From Meishania sp964351985 (GTDB lineage Bacteria; Bacteroidota; Bacteroidia; Flavobacteriales; Flavobacteriaceae), in assembly GCA_964351985.1 (NCBI GenBank), contig CAYGPR010000021.1, forward strand, positions 1-64,000: a DNA stretch of 64,000 nucleotides, read 5' to 3'. The notes under the pieces are model-generated. The model was not told where the DNA came from and did not search any database. It saw nothing but the letters and a program-made list of their open reading frames with translations. The number at the start of each line of letters is the position of its first letter. The first letter of the stretch is position 1. Positions 53,703 to 62,821 of the stretch are shown here, one piece after another. The translations under genes and the position numbers were made by a program.

Positions 53703-54282
53703 ACTATACGGACTGGTTTTATCCGGAGGAAAAAGCACCCGAATGGGTACGGATAAGGGATTGATAGAATACCACGGAGTCCCGCAACGCGAATATTTAT
53801 ATGATTTGTTGAGCGAGGTGTGCGAAGAAACGTTTATTAGTTTACGCGAAGAGCAGCAAGCCGAACTACCATCTAGAATGCAAACTATTGTTGATCTGAA
53901 CGAATTCAAAGGCCCCTACAACGGACTTTTATCCGCCCATAAAAAGTACCCTGATGTAGCCTGGTTGGTTCTTGCTTGTGACCTTCCCCTGATGGATTTG
54001 GAAGCATTAAAGGAATTGATTGCTGCACGAAACCCAAAACGGGAAGCAACGGCATTTGCCTTAGAGGAAAACCCACTTCCCGAACCTCTTTGTGCCATTT
54101 GGGAGCCGCATGCTTTAGAAAATTCAGTTATTTACTTAGAAAAAGGTAATGGTACTTGTCCAAGAAAATATTTGATCAATCACGATACGGAGTTGGTTTT
54201 TCCGAGCCATGAGAATGTTTTGCTGAACGCTAATTCTGAAGAGGAATATAAAGAGGCATTGAAGAAGTTGGCCGAGGTATGA
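53686..54282 (+). CDS. mobA: Molybdenum cofactor guanylyltransferase MobA
   Basis: This 198-aa nucleotidyltransferase attaches GMP to Moco (or a related nucleotide transfer). The GTP-binding motif LSGGKSTRMGTDKGLI is near the N-terminus, followed by FKGPYNGLLSAHKKYPDVAW and the metal-binding VLACDLPLMD. Mo hydroxylases of the CO-dehydrogenase/xanthine type often carry a dinucleotide cofactor, commonly the cytosine form made by MocA. The exact nucleotide specificity is therefore open. It overlaps moeB by 4 nt. Confidence 0.88.
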   Translation: MTSTARLYGLVLSGGKSTRMGTDKGLIEYHGVPQREYLYDLLSEVCEETFISLREEQQAELPSRMQTIVDLNEFKGPYNGLLSAHKKYPDVAWLVLACDLPLMDLEALKELIAARNPKREATAFALEENPLPEPLCAIWEPHALENSVIYLEKGNGTCPRKYLINHDTELVFPSHENVLLNANSEEEYKEALKKLAEV

Positions 54283-55346
54283 AACTTAAGCGCTACAACA
54301 GACAGACCATATTAAAAGGTTTCGGCCTAGAAGGACAGCAAAAACTCGCCGACGCCAAAGTTCTTGTCATTGGGGCCGGAGGTCTTGGCGTACCCGTTTT
54401 GACCTATCTTAATGCCATGGGCATTGGTAAAATTGGAGTGGTTGATAATGATGTAGTTTCATTAACCAATCTACACCGTCAGGTTTTATATTCAGAAGCA
54501 GAGGTTGGGCAACCGAAAGTTTCAGTAGCCGTTCATAAACTAAAGACCCAAAATTCAGATACTGAACTTGTTGGACATGAGACTTTTCTATCCGTTGAAA
54601 ATGCGCTGGAAATTATTGCGGGATATGACGTTGTGGTAGATGCCTCCGACAATTTTCCGACTCGCTATTTGGTGAACGATGCTTGTATAATCTTGAACAA
54701 ACCTTTCGTTTATGGTGCCTTGCACGGCTATGAAGGTCAGTTAAGTGTATTTAATTTTCAAGGGGGCCCCACATATAGGTGTCTTTTTTCTACGATGCCC
54801 GAGGAAGATGAAGTACCCAATTGCAATGAACATGGGGTATTAGGAATCATTCCTGGAATTATTGGAAATCTGCAAGCTTTGGAAACCATAAAAGTTATTA
54901 CTGGAATAGGCGAAGTACTTTCCGGAAAATTGCTATTGTTCAACGGACTCGACCAATCTCAGCAAAAAATCAAATTCAAACTAAAGCCAGAGAATTTGAA
55001 AATTGACGAATTGCGTGAGTTTTATGAATGGAATGATCCCTGCAAAATTATTCCCACGGTTTCGGCTGACGAACTACAAAAACTCTTGGCCGAAAAAGCG
55101 CAGGTCGTCGATGTTCGAACAAAAGAAGAATTTCAGAATTACCACCTACCCAATTCTATTCATATTCCTTTAAATGAACTAGAAGCTGATTCAGGCAAAA
55201 TCGACTTTTCCATTCCAGTATATTTATTGTGCCAATCAGGACAGCGAAGCGAAACAGCTTTGCGACAACTGCAAAAAAAACATTCGGAGAGTACACTTTT
55301 TAGTATTTTAGGTGGTCTAAACCAGTATTTGGCCGCATGCTCCTGA
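54279..55346 (+). CDS. moeB: MoeB-type adenylyltransferase fused to a rhodanese domain
   Basis: This 355-aa protein has an E1-like ThiF/MoeB domain (residues ~1-240). It shows the nucleotide loop IGAGGLGVPVL, DNDVVSLTNLHRQ, VVDASDNFPTRY and the active-site region Cys182 (VPNCNEHGVLG). A C-terminal rhodanese domain (~262-355) has the active loop LCQSGQRSETAL with Cys318. It would adenylate the MoaD C-terminus and may pass sulfur from the rhodanese Cys. The two zinc CxxC pairs of E. coli MoeB are degenerate here, with only Cys168 and Cys255 left. It overlaps mobA and the next gene. Confidence 0.9.
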   Translation: MKLKRYNRQTILKGFGLEGQQKLADAKVLVIGAGGLGVPVLTYLNAMGIGKIGVVDNDVVSLTNLHRQVLYSEAEVGQPKVSVAVHKLKTQNSDTELVGHETFLSVENALEIIAGYDVVVDASDNFPTRYLVNDACIILNKPFVYGALHGYEGQLSVFNFQGGPTYRCLFSTMPEEDEVPNCNEHGVLGIIPGIIGNLQALETIKVITGIGEVLSGKLLLFNGLDQSQQKIKFKLKPENLKIDELREFYEWNDPCKIIPTVSADELQKLLAEKAQVVDVRTKEEFQNYHLPNSIHIPLNELEADSGKIDFSIPVYLLCQSGQRSETALRQLQKKHSESTLFSILGGLNQYLAACS

Positions 55347-56116
55347 CGTTTCCCGAACTCTTATTGTTAATGCTTGGCTTTTTTGTGATCGCCACGCTCT
55401 ATTCTTCAGTAGGCTTTGGGGGCGGATCTAGCTATTTGGCTTTATTGACCTTGTTTTTCGCCAGTTTTTTTGCGGTTCGCAGTATGGGTCTGATCTGTAA
55501 TTTGGTCGTGGTATCCGGAAGCAGTTACCTGTACTTTAAAAACGGTCATCTCGATTTTAAGAAGTTCCTACCGTTCATCATTACCAGTATTCCCATGGCA
55601 TTTATCGGTGCTACCTTTAGATTGAAAGAAAACATATTTTTTATTCTCCTCGGAACCGCTTTGATTATTTCGGCCTTGACGTTGTTGTACCAAACTTTCG
55701 TTGCCCAAAATTCAGGAGAAGTAAGTGAAAACTATCCATCATATATGACCTATATCTTAGGTGGTGCAATCGGATTGCTTTCAGGACTTGTCGGTATTGG
55801 TGGAGGAATTTTTCTGGCGCCCGTTCTCAATCATATGCGATGGGATAGATCGGTTAAAATTGCGGCTTTGGCCAGCTTCTTTATTTTGGTCAATTCCGCT
55901 TCGAGTATTGGTGGATACATCAGCAATGGCACCTTCGAGTTACCTTGGCGTGAAGCCATTGGTTTGATGGTAGCGGTCTTTATTGGGGGTCAATTGGGCA
56001 TTCGTATCAGTCTAAGTAAATTTACTGGAAAAAGTATCAAAATGATTACTGCAATCTTGGTGCTGTTCGTGGGTCTAAGAGTTTTATTGACCAATGGCTT
56101 GGAAATCGAATTTTAG
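55337..56116 (+). CDS. TauE/SafE family sulfite/organosulfur exporter
   Basis: This 259-aa membrane protein has about eight spans. The two repeated family motifs GFGGGSSYLALLTLFFASFF and GLVGIGGGIFLAPVLNHMRW are clear. Members move sulfite, sulfoacetate or related sulfur anions. It overlaps moeB by 10 nt and is the last gene of the Moco operon, suggesting a link to sulfur or molybdate-type oxyanion handling in this pathway (inference). It converges with the gene at 56113, overlapping by 4 bp. Confidence 0.9.
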   Translation: MLLTFPELLLLMLGFFVIATLYSSVGFGGGSSYLALLTLFFASFFAVRSMGLICNLVVVSGSSYLYFKNGHLDFKKFLPFIITSIPMAFIGATFRLKENIFFILLGTALIISALTLLYQTFVAQNSGEVSENYPSYMTYILGGAIGLLSGLVGIGGGIFLAPVLNHMRWDRSVKIAALASFFILVNSASSIGGYISNGTFELPWREAIGLMVAVFIGGQLGIRISLSKFTGKSIKMITAILVLFVGLRVLLTNGLEIEF

Positions 56117-56583
56117 CCCGGGGTACTCCTACCGGTCTTTTTATAACCCCCAAACCGAATGAACCGATAGAAATACTTGAAGTTGCCATTGTACCAAATC
56201 GCAAAGATAAAGGCAATATAGATAACCCAATCGGGCATCAAAAGTGCTAATCCATAATAGGTTTTCAAAACTAAAAAGGTTAAGGCAATTCCTGCAATTG
56301 CCAAAGCGATAACAGTGCGTTTATCCTTTCGATTCAGCAAAATCATGGTGATAATCAAGAGTCCCATTACCGGTTTTGTATGCAGTAGTACGGGTACTAG
56401 AGTCGTGTATTCAATATCAAAAAAGAGCACCATGGCACTCATATATGCCGTCATACAAAGTGGGCATTTGGGAATAAGAATCAATAAAATGGTAGAAAGA
56501 AAAGACATGGAGCCATTGGCTGCTTCCACTTTTTTGGGAATGTGTGACTTGTTTTTACAACAACCTGTCTTTGTGATTTCCAT
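56113..56583 (-). CDS. Membrane protein with CC and CPLC cysteine motifs, unknown
   Basis: This 156-aa protein has a cytoplasmic start with TGCCKNKS, a first span containing IPKCPLCMTAYMSAMV, then three more hydrophobic segments and a basic C-terminus. The paired cysteines in the first span resemble small metal- or thiol-related membrane proteins such as MerC, but similarity is limited to that pattern. It lies 9 bp downstream of moeA and may belong to the leftward moaA-moeA transcript. Confidence 0.65.
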   Translation of the reverse strand: MEITKTGCCKNKSHIPKKVEAANGSMSFLSTILLILIPKCPLCMTAYMSAMVLFFDIEYTTLVPVLLHTKPVMGLLIITMILLNRKDKRTVIALAIAGIALTFLVLKTYYGLALLMPDWVIYIAFIFAIWYNGNFKYFYRFIRFGGYKKTGRSTPG

Positions 56584-56592
56584 AGCAAGAAA

Positions 56593-57807
56593 TTACCATT
56601 TCTTTCGGTAAGGTACAAAAGGATAAACCTCATTCGCAAAAAATTGGCTCTTATTTTGAGGTAAAACTAAGAATCCGTCCGTTTTTATGAGATTCGCGAA
56701 ATCTCCTGAACCATTGCCTGCAATGGGATCCGCCACTAGGCTACCATCTTCACGACTTTCCAAAGCCGCTTCTAAAAAATATACTAGATTGGGATTGAAC
56801 TGCACATCTTTCTTTAGCTGCACATACAAGGTTTCGGGTTCTATATTCAAAGATTTCTTTAACCAATACTGTAAGTACATATACACACAAACAAAAGAGG
56901 AAACGGGATTTCCTGGAAGGGCGAAAATCTTTCTTCCGGTATCATTTGTTCCGAACCAAAAAGGTTTTCCAGGGCGTTGTTGGATTTTATGGAAATGTTT
57001 TTTGACCTTCAGCACCTCGAGTACATCGGGTAGGTAATCGAACTTCCCTTTTGAGACACCTCCTGTAAAAACCAATAGTTTATAATCCTTTAGTAGTTGG
57101 GCTATAATGGCAAGCATTTTTTCTTTATCATCAGGCAGATGTTCCAATTCTGCTTCCAATCCCCATTCATTCAATGAATTTTTAATGCCGTAAATATTCG
57201 AACGACGAATTTGGTGTAATTCAGGTGTTTCGGAAACGGGTACGAGTTCGTCTCCCGTCGAGATAATAACAGCTTTTGGCAATTGCACCACTTTCAATTC
57301 CGCTTTCCCGACTGCCGCTGCAATATTGATTTCTGCACTCGACAACTGTTTCCCTTTTGTTACAATGCAAGTTCCTTGTGCGATGTCTATTCCCTTGAAA
57401 TGCACGTTTTGTTTGTGGTTCAGTGTATCCAAATTTATTGTGGCTACACCATTTTCAATCTGCAAATCCTCATAACGAATAACGGTATCGACTCCGTTAG
57501 GCATGATGGCACCTGTCATTACTTCAATACAGTTTTGTGTATTTTCTAATGTCTTTTGTGAAGTGCCCGCCGGAGCAACGGTTTCAATTTTGAAATTACG
57601 TTGTCCTTTTTCAAAGACTGAGAAATCAATGGCAATACCATCCATGGTTACGCGGTCGAAAGGAGGGAAGTCTCTATCGGCCGACAAATCTTCCGCCAAA
57701 TAGGCGCCGACGCATTGCTCCAAGGGTTTCGAAACTATGGGAAAATCACCCGTATGTTCCGCTAAAATGGAAAGGGCTTGCTCGTACGGAATGAAAGTAT
57801 TGTCCAT
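56593..57807 (-). CDS. moeA: Molybdopterin molybdotransferase MoeA
   Basis: This 404-aa enzyme inserts molybdate into adenylated molybdopterin. Blocks include DRDFPPFDRVTMDGIAIDFS, VMTGAIMPNGVDTVIRYED, the MoCF region VIISTGDELVPVSET, LLVFTGGVSKGKFDYLPDVL and FALPGNPVSSFVCVYMYL. ATG 57807 leaves 1 nt after the moaA stop; a GTG at 57825 would overlap moaA. It is full length, cytoplasmic and coupled to moaA. Confidence 0.95.
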   Translation of the reverse strand: MDNTFIPYEQALSILAEHTGDFPIVSKPLEQCVGAYLAEDLSADRDFPPFDRVTMDGIAIDFSVFEKGQRNFKIETVAPAGTSQKTLENTQNCIEVMTGAIMPNGVDTVIRYEDLQIENGVATINLDTLNHKQNVHFKGIDIAQGTCIVTKGKQLSSAEINIAAAVGKAELKVVQLPKAVIISTGDELVPVSETPELHQIRRSNIYGIKNSLNEWGLEAELEHLPDDKEKMLAIIAQLLKDYKLLVFTGGVSKGKFDYLPDVLEVLKVKKHFHKIQQRPGKPFWFGTNDTGRKIFALPGNPVSSFVCVYMYLQYWLKKSLNIEPETLYVQLKKDVQFNPNLVYFLEAALESREDGSLVADPIAGNGSGDFANLIKTDGFLVLPQNKSQFFANEVYPFVPYRKKW

Positions 57808-57808
57808 T

Positions 57809-58792
57809 TTATCCACCGATAACACTCATGCTGTCCATCACGTTTGACGTTTTCTTATGCGTTTTTTCAGCTACGAATCCGTCTTTGGGTTTTAGTTTTA
57901 TAAGCTCTTGGAATTTTAATCCGAGTGCTTTATCGGAAACTCCAGAACGCATATAATCCCTGATATTAAAGACACCACCGTCGTAGAGACAGGTCTTGAT
58001 TTCGCCTTTTGACGAAATGCGAAGTCGATTGCACGTATTACAGAATGTTCTGGAAAAAGCAGCGATGACACCAATGTTTCCTTTGTATTCGGGCACTTGA
58101 TACAGGGTTGCTGTATCGCCGTGTTTGCCTTTTAGTTCGTTGAGGTTAGGATACGCTTCCTTCAAATCGCGAAGAATGTTTTTCGCACTATACATTTTGG
58201 TATTTTCCTTGTATCCACCGTTGAATGGCATTTCTTCTATAAAACGGACATCCACTTGATGGTCTTTTGCCAATTCTGCCAAGGGAACAATATCTTGGGT
58301 ATTGATCCCATGCATAATAACTGCATTTAGTTTGACCTTAAAATCGTTTTCCAGCAACATATGAAAGGTCTGAATCACCTTTTCATAATCATCCCTACGT
58401 GTAATTTTATGAAAACGCTCACGGTCTAACGAATCGATGCTAAGGTTGATTTGAGTAATGCCCAATTCCTTCAATTTTGGAATATGCCTTTGCAATAAGG
58501 TGCCGTTCGAAGTTATATGAATGGATTTATAATCATTTAATCTGACTGTATTTTCCAACAGTTTTATAAAATCTTTTCGCAAAAAAGGCTCGCCACCGGT
58601 AAACCTGACCTTCTGAAATCCGAGATTTCCCAATACCTGAAGTAAACGTGTAATCTCTTCATAGCTAAGCAAATGTGCTTTAGGTTCATACGGAATGCCC
58701 TCCTCGGGCATACAATAAAAGCATCTAAGATTACAACGGTCGGTTACCGCAATACGCACATAATCTATGGTTCTGTCGAATGAATCCTTCAT
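57809..58792 (-). CDS. moaA: GTP 3',8-cyclase MoaA
   Basis: This 327-aa radical SAM enzyme starts Moco synthesis from GTP. The N-terminal cluster cysteines are Cys20, Cys24 and Cys27 (DRCNLRCFYCMPEEG). The C-terminal cluster is in FCNTCNRLRISSKGEIKTCL, and the conserved GG tail (VIGG), important for activity, is present. It is divergent from xdhC, with 90 bp between starts, and heads the leftward moaA-moeA operon. Confidence 0.96.
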   Translation of the reverse strand: MKDSFDRTIDYVRIAVTDRCNLRCFYCMPEEGIPYEPKAHLLSYEEITRLLQVLGNLGFQKVRFTGGEPFLRKDFIKLLENTVRLNDYKSIHITSNGTLLQRHIPKLKELGITQINLSIDSLDRERFHKITRRDDYEKVIQTFHMLLENDFKVKLNAVIMHGINTQDIVPLAELAKDHQVDVRFIEEMPFNGGYKENTKMYSAKNILRDLKEAYPNLNELKGKHGDTATLYQVPEYKGNIGVIAAFSRTFCNTCNRLRISSKGEIKTCLYDGGVFNIRDYMRSGVSDKALGLKFQELIKLKPKDGFVAEKTHKKTSNVMDSMSVIGG

Positions 58793-58882
58793 GATTTAAA
58801 TCAGTGATAAGAAGATTCAAGATAGCTATTTTTGGATATATTAGAGGGCATAATTAAGAAAGAAATAAGAACTGCTACGGAA

Positions 58883-59989
58883 ATGAAAGAAATCAAATCT
58901 ATACTTCAACTTTACAACTCTTTAAAAACTTCAGGAGAAAAATGTGCCATTGCGCAGGTGGTTCGTGTGCAAGAATCTTCATATCGGAGGGAAGGGGCGA
59001 GAATGCTTGTTTTTGAATCCGGTGTTTTTGAAGGAGGAATCAGTGGAGGATGTTTAGAGGGAGATGCGTTGCAACGCTCACAAATCGCAATACTTAAGCA
59101 ACAGCCATCAATCGTTACTTATGATACTTCAAAGGAAAATGAGATTGGGGTAGGCTTGGGCTGTAACGGGGTTATCGATGTTTTGATTTCTCCCATTTCT
59201 GAAAATTCAGCTACGCTGGAAATGCTGCAGAAATGTGTTTCCGATAGAGGAGAACATATTATTGCAACGGTAACAGCCCTAAATGCTGATATTGATACTA
59301 TTCCCTTGGGAAGAAGTTTCTACTATGATAAAGATGCAGCATCCTTGGAAGATTGTCAACATAACGGATTACGAAATTTTCTTCAGGATAAAATTCAGGA
59401 TGTTTTAGAAAACAAAAAATCAAGGACATATCATTTTGAGGAAGAAGGGATAAAGGCAAGTGTCTTTATTGAACTAATACCGCCACAATTTCATTTGGCG
59501 ATTTATGGAGACAATTATGATGTATATCCCATGCTCGAAATGGCTAAATTGATGGACTGGGATGTTAGCTTGATAGGTAATGTTCAAAAACTCAAAAAAG
59601 AAAAACTACAATCCGTAAAAAATATCTATCTCAAAGACGGAGAAGCACGACCAGAGATTGACCATCGTACGGCTATCATTTTAATGGCACACGATTACAA
59701 AACTGACTATGCGAACTTGCAGCAATTAATAAAAAGTGAAGCTCCGTATATAGCTTCATTAGGGCCTCGTAAGCGTTTTGATAAAATGATTTCGGAGTTT
59801 AAAGCAAACGGAGTCGAATTTTCTCAATCTGATTTAAAACGTATTTATGCTCCCTGCGGACTAGAGATTGGAGCGAATACTCCTGAAGAAATTGCAATGA
59901 GCTTGTTTAGTGAACTTCTAAGTGTTTTTTCTGGGAATACTGGTGGGATGTTACGGGAGAAGGTTGGACCGATACATAATCGGATTTAA
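58883..59989 (+). CDS. XdhC family Moco maturation factor
   Basis: This 368-aa protein belongs to a family that binds Moco and helps insert sulfurated cofactor into xanthine-dehydrogenase-type enzymes. The N-terminal block is VQESSYRREGARMLV, then GISGGCLEGDALQRSQ and GLGCNGVIDVLI. The C-terminal Rossmann part begins FHLAIYGDNYDVYPMLEMAK, where the usual G-A-G-P-D loop is replaced by G-D-N-Y-D, so nucleotide binding may be altered. ATG 58883 was chosen over a TTG at 58832. It is convergent with the VanZ gene, 2 bp apart. Confidence 0.88.
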   Translation: MKEIKSILQLYNSLKTSGEKCAIAQVVRVQESSYRREGARMLVFESGVFEGGISGGCLEGDALQRSQIAILKQQPSIVTYDTSKENEIGVGLGCNGVIDVLISPISENSATLEMLQKCVSDRGEHIIATVTALNADIDTIPLGRSFYYDKDAASLEDCQHNGLRNFLQDKIQDVLENKKSRTYHFEEEGIKASVFIELIPPQFHLAIYGDNYDVYPMLEMAKLMDWDVSLIGNVQKLKKEKLQSVKNIYLKDGEARPEIDHRTAIILMAHDYKTDYANLQQLIKSEAPYIASLGPRKRFDKMISEFKANGVEFSQSDLKRIYAPCGLEIGANTPEEIAMSLFSELLSVFSGNTGGMLREKVGPIHNRI

Positions 59990-59991
59990 AA

Positions 59992-60537
59992 CTACTTTTT
60001 CTGACCCCGACCCCATGCTAGTAATCTACTTGCCCCGATCGCCAAAACACCGGCAAGAGTATTGAAGAAAATATCCACTGGATCAAAATAGCGTACAGGT
60101 ATGTAAAGCTGAAGACATTCATCCAGGGTTCCGAGCAAGGTTATTATTAAAATAGCCGCTAAGTCGGGCGATGTTGAATGACTTCCACGCTTTTTACGTT
60201 CTAAAAGTGCTTCATGAACAAGGAAAGCCAAAATACTATATTCCATGAGGTGGCTGCGCTCAGGTATGGTCAAACGAATAAAGAACATTAAATAAACGGC
60301 AAAAATGCCCAGCCAAATCCAAATTTCCTTGTTGACTTTAGGTATTCTAATTTCCTTAGTGATCAATGACATAGCGATAAGTGCTATCACTAAAAGGAAA
60401 ATAAAGGCCGAAAAATTTTGGCTGTAAAAAATCTTTGTCAAAATTCCCGATAATAATAGGGTCGAGTAAATTGCAGCAAGGACAACTAGTGCCCAGATCC
60501 AAAGACGCTTTTCTCGTTGTGATTTGAAAAGTGACAT
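59992..60537 (-). CDS. VanZ family membrane protein
   Basis: This 181-aa protein has about five hydrophobic segments and the VanZ-type core: RSHLMEYSILAFLVHEALLE and LLGTLDECLQLYIPVRYFDP, then DIFFNTLAGVLAIGASRLL. Members relate to VanZ of glycopeptide resistance clusters, but most, like this one, lie outside such clusters and have no assigned role. It sits 30 bp after the cysteine desulfurase gene on the same strand and may share its transcript. Confidence 0.88.
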   Translation of the reverse strand: MSLFKSQREKRLWIWALVVLAAIYSTLLLSGILTKIFYSQNFSAFIFLLVIALIAMSLITKEIRIPKVNKEIWIWLGIFAVYLMFFIRLTIPERSHLMEYSILAFLVHEALLERKKRGSHSTSPDLAAILIITLLGTLDECLQLYIPVRYFDPVDIFFNTLAGVLAIGASRLLAWGRGQKK

Positions 60538-60567
60538 TGCGTTAAAGTATTTCCTTAAGGTAATGAT

Positions 60568-61746
60568 TCAAACCCCTCTTCTTTCCCAAAGAATATTACT
60601 CTCCCTTTGCTTTGAAACTGCTGTGGTAATAATTGCAATTGCCTTTTCAATATCGTTTTCAGAAGTATATCTGCCAATACTCAACCGTAACGAAGCATAG
60701 GCCAAACTACATTCAATACCCATTGCCGTCAAGACATGTGACGGTTCCACAGAAGCAGAATTACAAGCGGATCCATTGGAAACAGCAATTTGTCTACTGA
60801 GTGCAATTAACAAATTTGCCCCATCCACAAAAGGAAAAGAAACATGTACTGTATTCGGTAAGCGCTGTGCAGTTTTACTATTGGAAACCACAAGTTCAAT
60901 TTCTAGCAGACCTGCCTCCAGTTGATCCCGTAAGTTTTCCAATCGTTTTTTTTCTGAATCTTGATTTTCGTAAGCCAAGTCAATCGCTTTTGCAAAGCCT
61001 ACTATTAAAGGCGTATTAATTGTTCCACCGCGTTGTCCTTTTTGTTGCCCACCACCTTGAATGAAACTGGGCAGCTGATTATAATCTTCATTATCTTTTA
61101 TAAAGGTAAGCCCGATTCCTTTTGGACCATAAACCTTATGACCCGAAAAACAGGCGAAATCAACTATCTGCAAAACCGTATCTAATCGGACTTTTCCCAA
61201 AGCCTGAGTGGTATCCGAAAAAAGAAGGCTTCCATTTTCGTGCGTTAATACTGCAATTTCTTCCAAAGGTTGAATGACTCCAGTTTCATTGTTCGCGTAC
61301 ATAATGCAAACCAAAATGGTTTCGGGTCGCATTGCCGCCTTGAATTGTTCTATCTGAATTAGCCCTTCGGAATCCACATCCAAATAGGTAACCTCAAAAC
61401 CATCTTCTTCTAAAAAGGCGCATGTGTCTAGAACAACTTTATGCTCTGCTTTGGTAGTAATGATGTGTTTTCCTTTGTTGCGATATTTTCTACAAACTCC
61501 CTTCAACACCATATTGATGCTTTCGGTGGACCCGGAGGTATAGATTAAATCGCTAGGGGAAACTCCCAAATGCTTTGCAATTCCGGATGAGGCATCTTCC
61601 ACCGCACTCTTTGCCAACCAACCATAAGGATGATGACTGCTCGAGGGATTACCAAAATCATCATGAAAATAGGGCAGCATAGCATCTACAACTTCCTTTG
61701 CACAGGGTGTGGTGGCGTTGTAGTCAAAATAGAGTTGGGAGTACAT
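60568..61746 (-). CDS. Cysteine desulfurase (second copy, Moco-locus)
   Basis: This 392-aa NifS-type enzyme has LYFDYNATTPCAKEVVDAML, TSGSTESINMVLKGV, the PLP lysine in FSGHKVYGPKGIGLTF and the persulfide Cys in VSNGSACNSASVEPSHVL. It is diverged from the copy at 19524. Its place between xdhC and the Mo hydroxylase genes suggests it sulfurates Moco for that enzyme, as dedicated NifS proteins do with XdhC in other bacteria (inference). ATG 61746 is used; ATG 61767 is equally possible. Confidence 0.9.
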   Translation of the reverse strand: MYSQLYFDYNATTPCAKEVVDAMLPYFHDDFGNPSSSHHPYGWLAKSAVEDASSGIAKHLGVSPSDLIYTSGSTESINMVLKGVCRKYRNKGKHIITTKAEHKVVLDTCAFLEEDGFEVTYLDVDSEGLIQIEQFKAAMRPETILVCIMYANNETGVIQPLEEIAVLTHENGSLLFSDTTQALGKVRLDTVLQIVDFACFSGHKVYGPKGIGLTFIKDNEDYNQLPSFIQGGGQQKGQRGGTINTPLIVGFAKAIDLAYENQDSEKKRLENLRDQLEAGLLEIELVVSNSKTAQRLPNTVHVSFPFVDGANLLIALSRQIAVSNGSACNSASVEPSHVLTAMGIECSLAYASLRLSIGRYTSENDIEKAIAIITTAVSKQRESNILWERRGV

Positions 61747-61943
61747 TCTCGATATCGATTTACCCATTAGTTAAAGGTAAGGATTATCCCAAAATATTTA
61801 TTTTCTTCTTCTTCGGATTACAATAAGAATTGTTTATACTAATATAAATTATTAATTAGTTAACGACTGATTAATATCATTGTGATTTTAATCAATTAGA
61901 ACTATATTTATTGCTTATCCCTTAAATTAATTCCTAAAAAATT
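61747..61943. promoter_or_regulatory. AT-rich divergent promoter region of the Mo-hydroxylase operon
   Basis: This 197-bp region separates the cysteine desulfurase and FAD-subunit genes and is far more AT-rich than its surroundings. It contains TATATTTA about 30 bp before ATG 61944 with a TTG roughly 20 nt upstream, close to the promoter consensus. Short inverted AATTAATTAGTTAA-like runs could bind a regulator. Confidence 0.4.
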
Positions 61944-62813
61944 ATGATTCCTGCTATTTTCAATTATCACAAGGCGACTTCGATTCAAGAAGCCATAGCC
62001 TTATCACAAGAACTTGGTGAAGAAGCGAAATATATGTCTGGCGGCCATAGCCTGCTACCGATGATGAAACTTCGATTCGCCACTCCCGAACACATTATAG
62101 ATATCAGTAAGATCGAAGGGCTCTCCTATATTAAGGAAGACGGCGATATGCTGAAAATCGGTGCTTTGACCACACAAAGCGAGATGGAGCATAACAGCCT
62201 CATAAAGGAGAATTATCCAATCATGGGAGATGCCATCTGGTTGACGGCTGATCCTTCAGTCCGAAACTGCGGTACCATTGGCGGTAACATCGCACACGGT
62301 GATGCGGCCAACGATCAACCAGCTTTAATGTTGGCCATGCGGGCGACGGTTATTGCGGAAGGTGCGGATGGAAAAAAGACTATACCCATAGATGAGTTTT
62401 TCCACGGATTTTATATGACAGCTTTGGAACCCGGAGATATACTCACGGAAATTCAAATTCCGAAAGCCAAGAAAGGTAGTGGTGGCGCTTATCACAAAGT
62501 AGAACGAAAAGTTGGAGATTACGCAACCGCAGGAGTAGCCGTTCATGTAGAATTGGACGATGATGGCGTTTGCCAAGAAATCGGGATAGGCTTGACCAAT
62601 GTCAGTGCAGTACCTATGCGCTTGGAAAGAGGGGAGGAAATTCTTCGAGGTAAAAAAATCACGGACGATTTAATAGAACAAGTTGGTCAGATCGCAAGCG
62701 AAGATTGTGAACCAGAATCTGATTTAAGGGGGTCGGAAGCATATAAAAGATCTATCGTGAACACGATTACAAAAAGAATGTTGAATAAGGCTCTTGAAAG
62801 AGCAAAACAATAA
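61944..62813 (+). CDS. FAD-binding subunit of a molybdenum hydroxylase (CoxM type)
   Basis: This 289-aa cytoplasmic flavoprotein has the FAD pyrophosphate motif YMSGGHSLLPMMKLRF and the second FAD motif VRNCGTIGGNIAHGDAANDQ, both diagnostic of the xanthine dehydrogenase/CO dehydrogenase medium subunit. The C-terminal CO-deh-flavin domain ends with YKRSIVNTITKRML. It is the first gene of a FAD-2Fe2S-Mo operon, the same order as coxMSL. It passes electrons from the Fe-S subunit to FAD and on to an unknown acceptor. Confidence 0.94.
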   Translation: MIPAIFNYHKATSIQEAIALSQELGEEAKYMSGGHSLLPMMKLRFATPEHIIDISKIEGLSYIKEDGDMLKIGALTTQSEMEHNSLIKENYPIMGDAIWLTADPSVRNCGTIGGNIAHGDAANDQPALMLAMRATVIAEGADGKKTIPIDEFFHGFYMTALEPGDILTEIQIPKAKKGSGGAYHKVERKVGDYATAGVAVHVELDDDGVCQEIGIGLTNVSAVPMRLERGEEILRGKKITDDLIEQVGQIASEDCEPESDLRGSEAYKRSIVNTITKRMLNKALERAKQ

Positions 62814-62821
62814 AAATCGCT

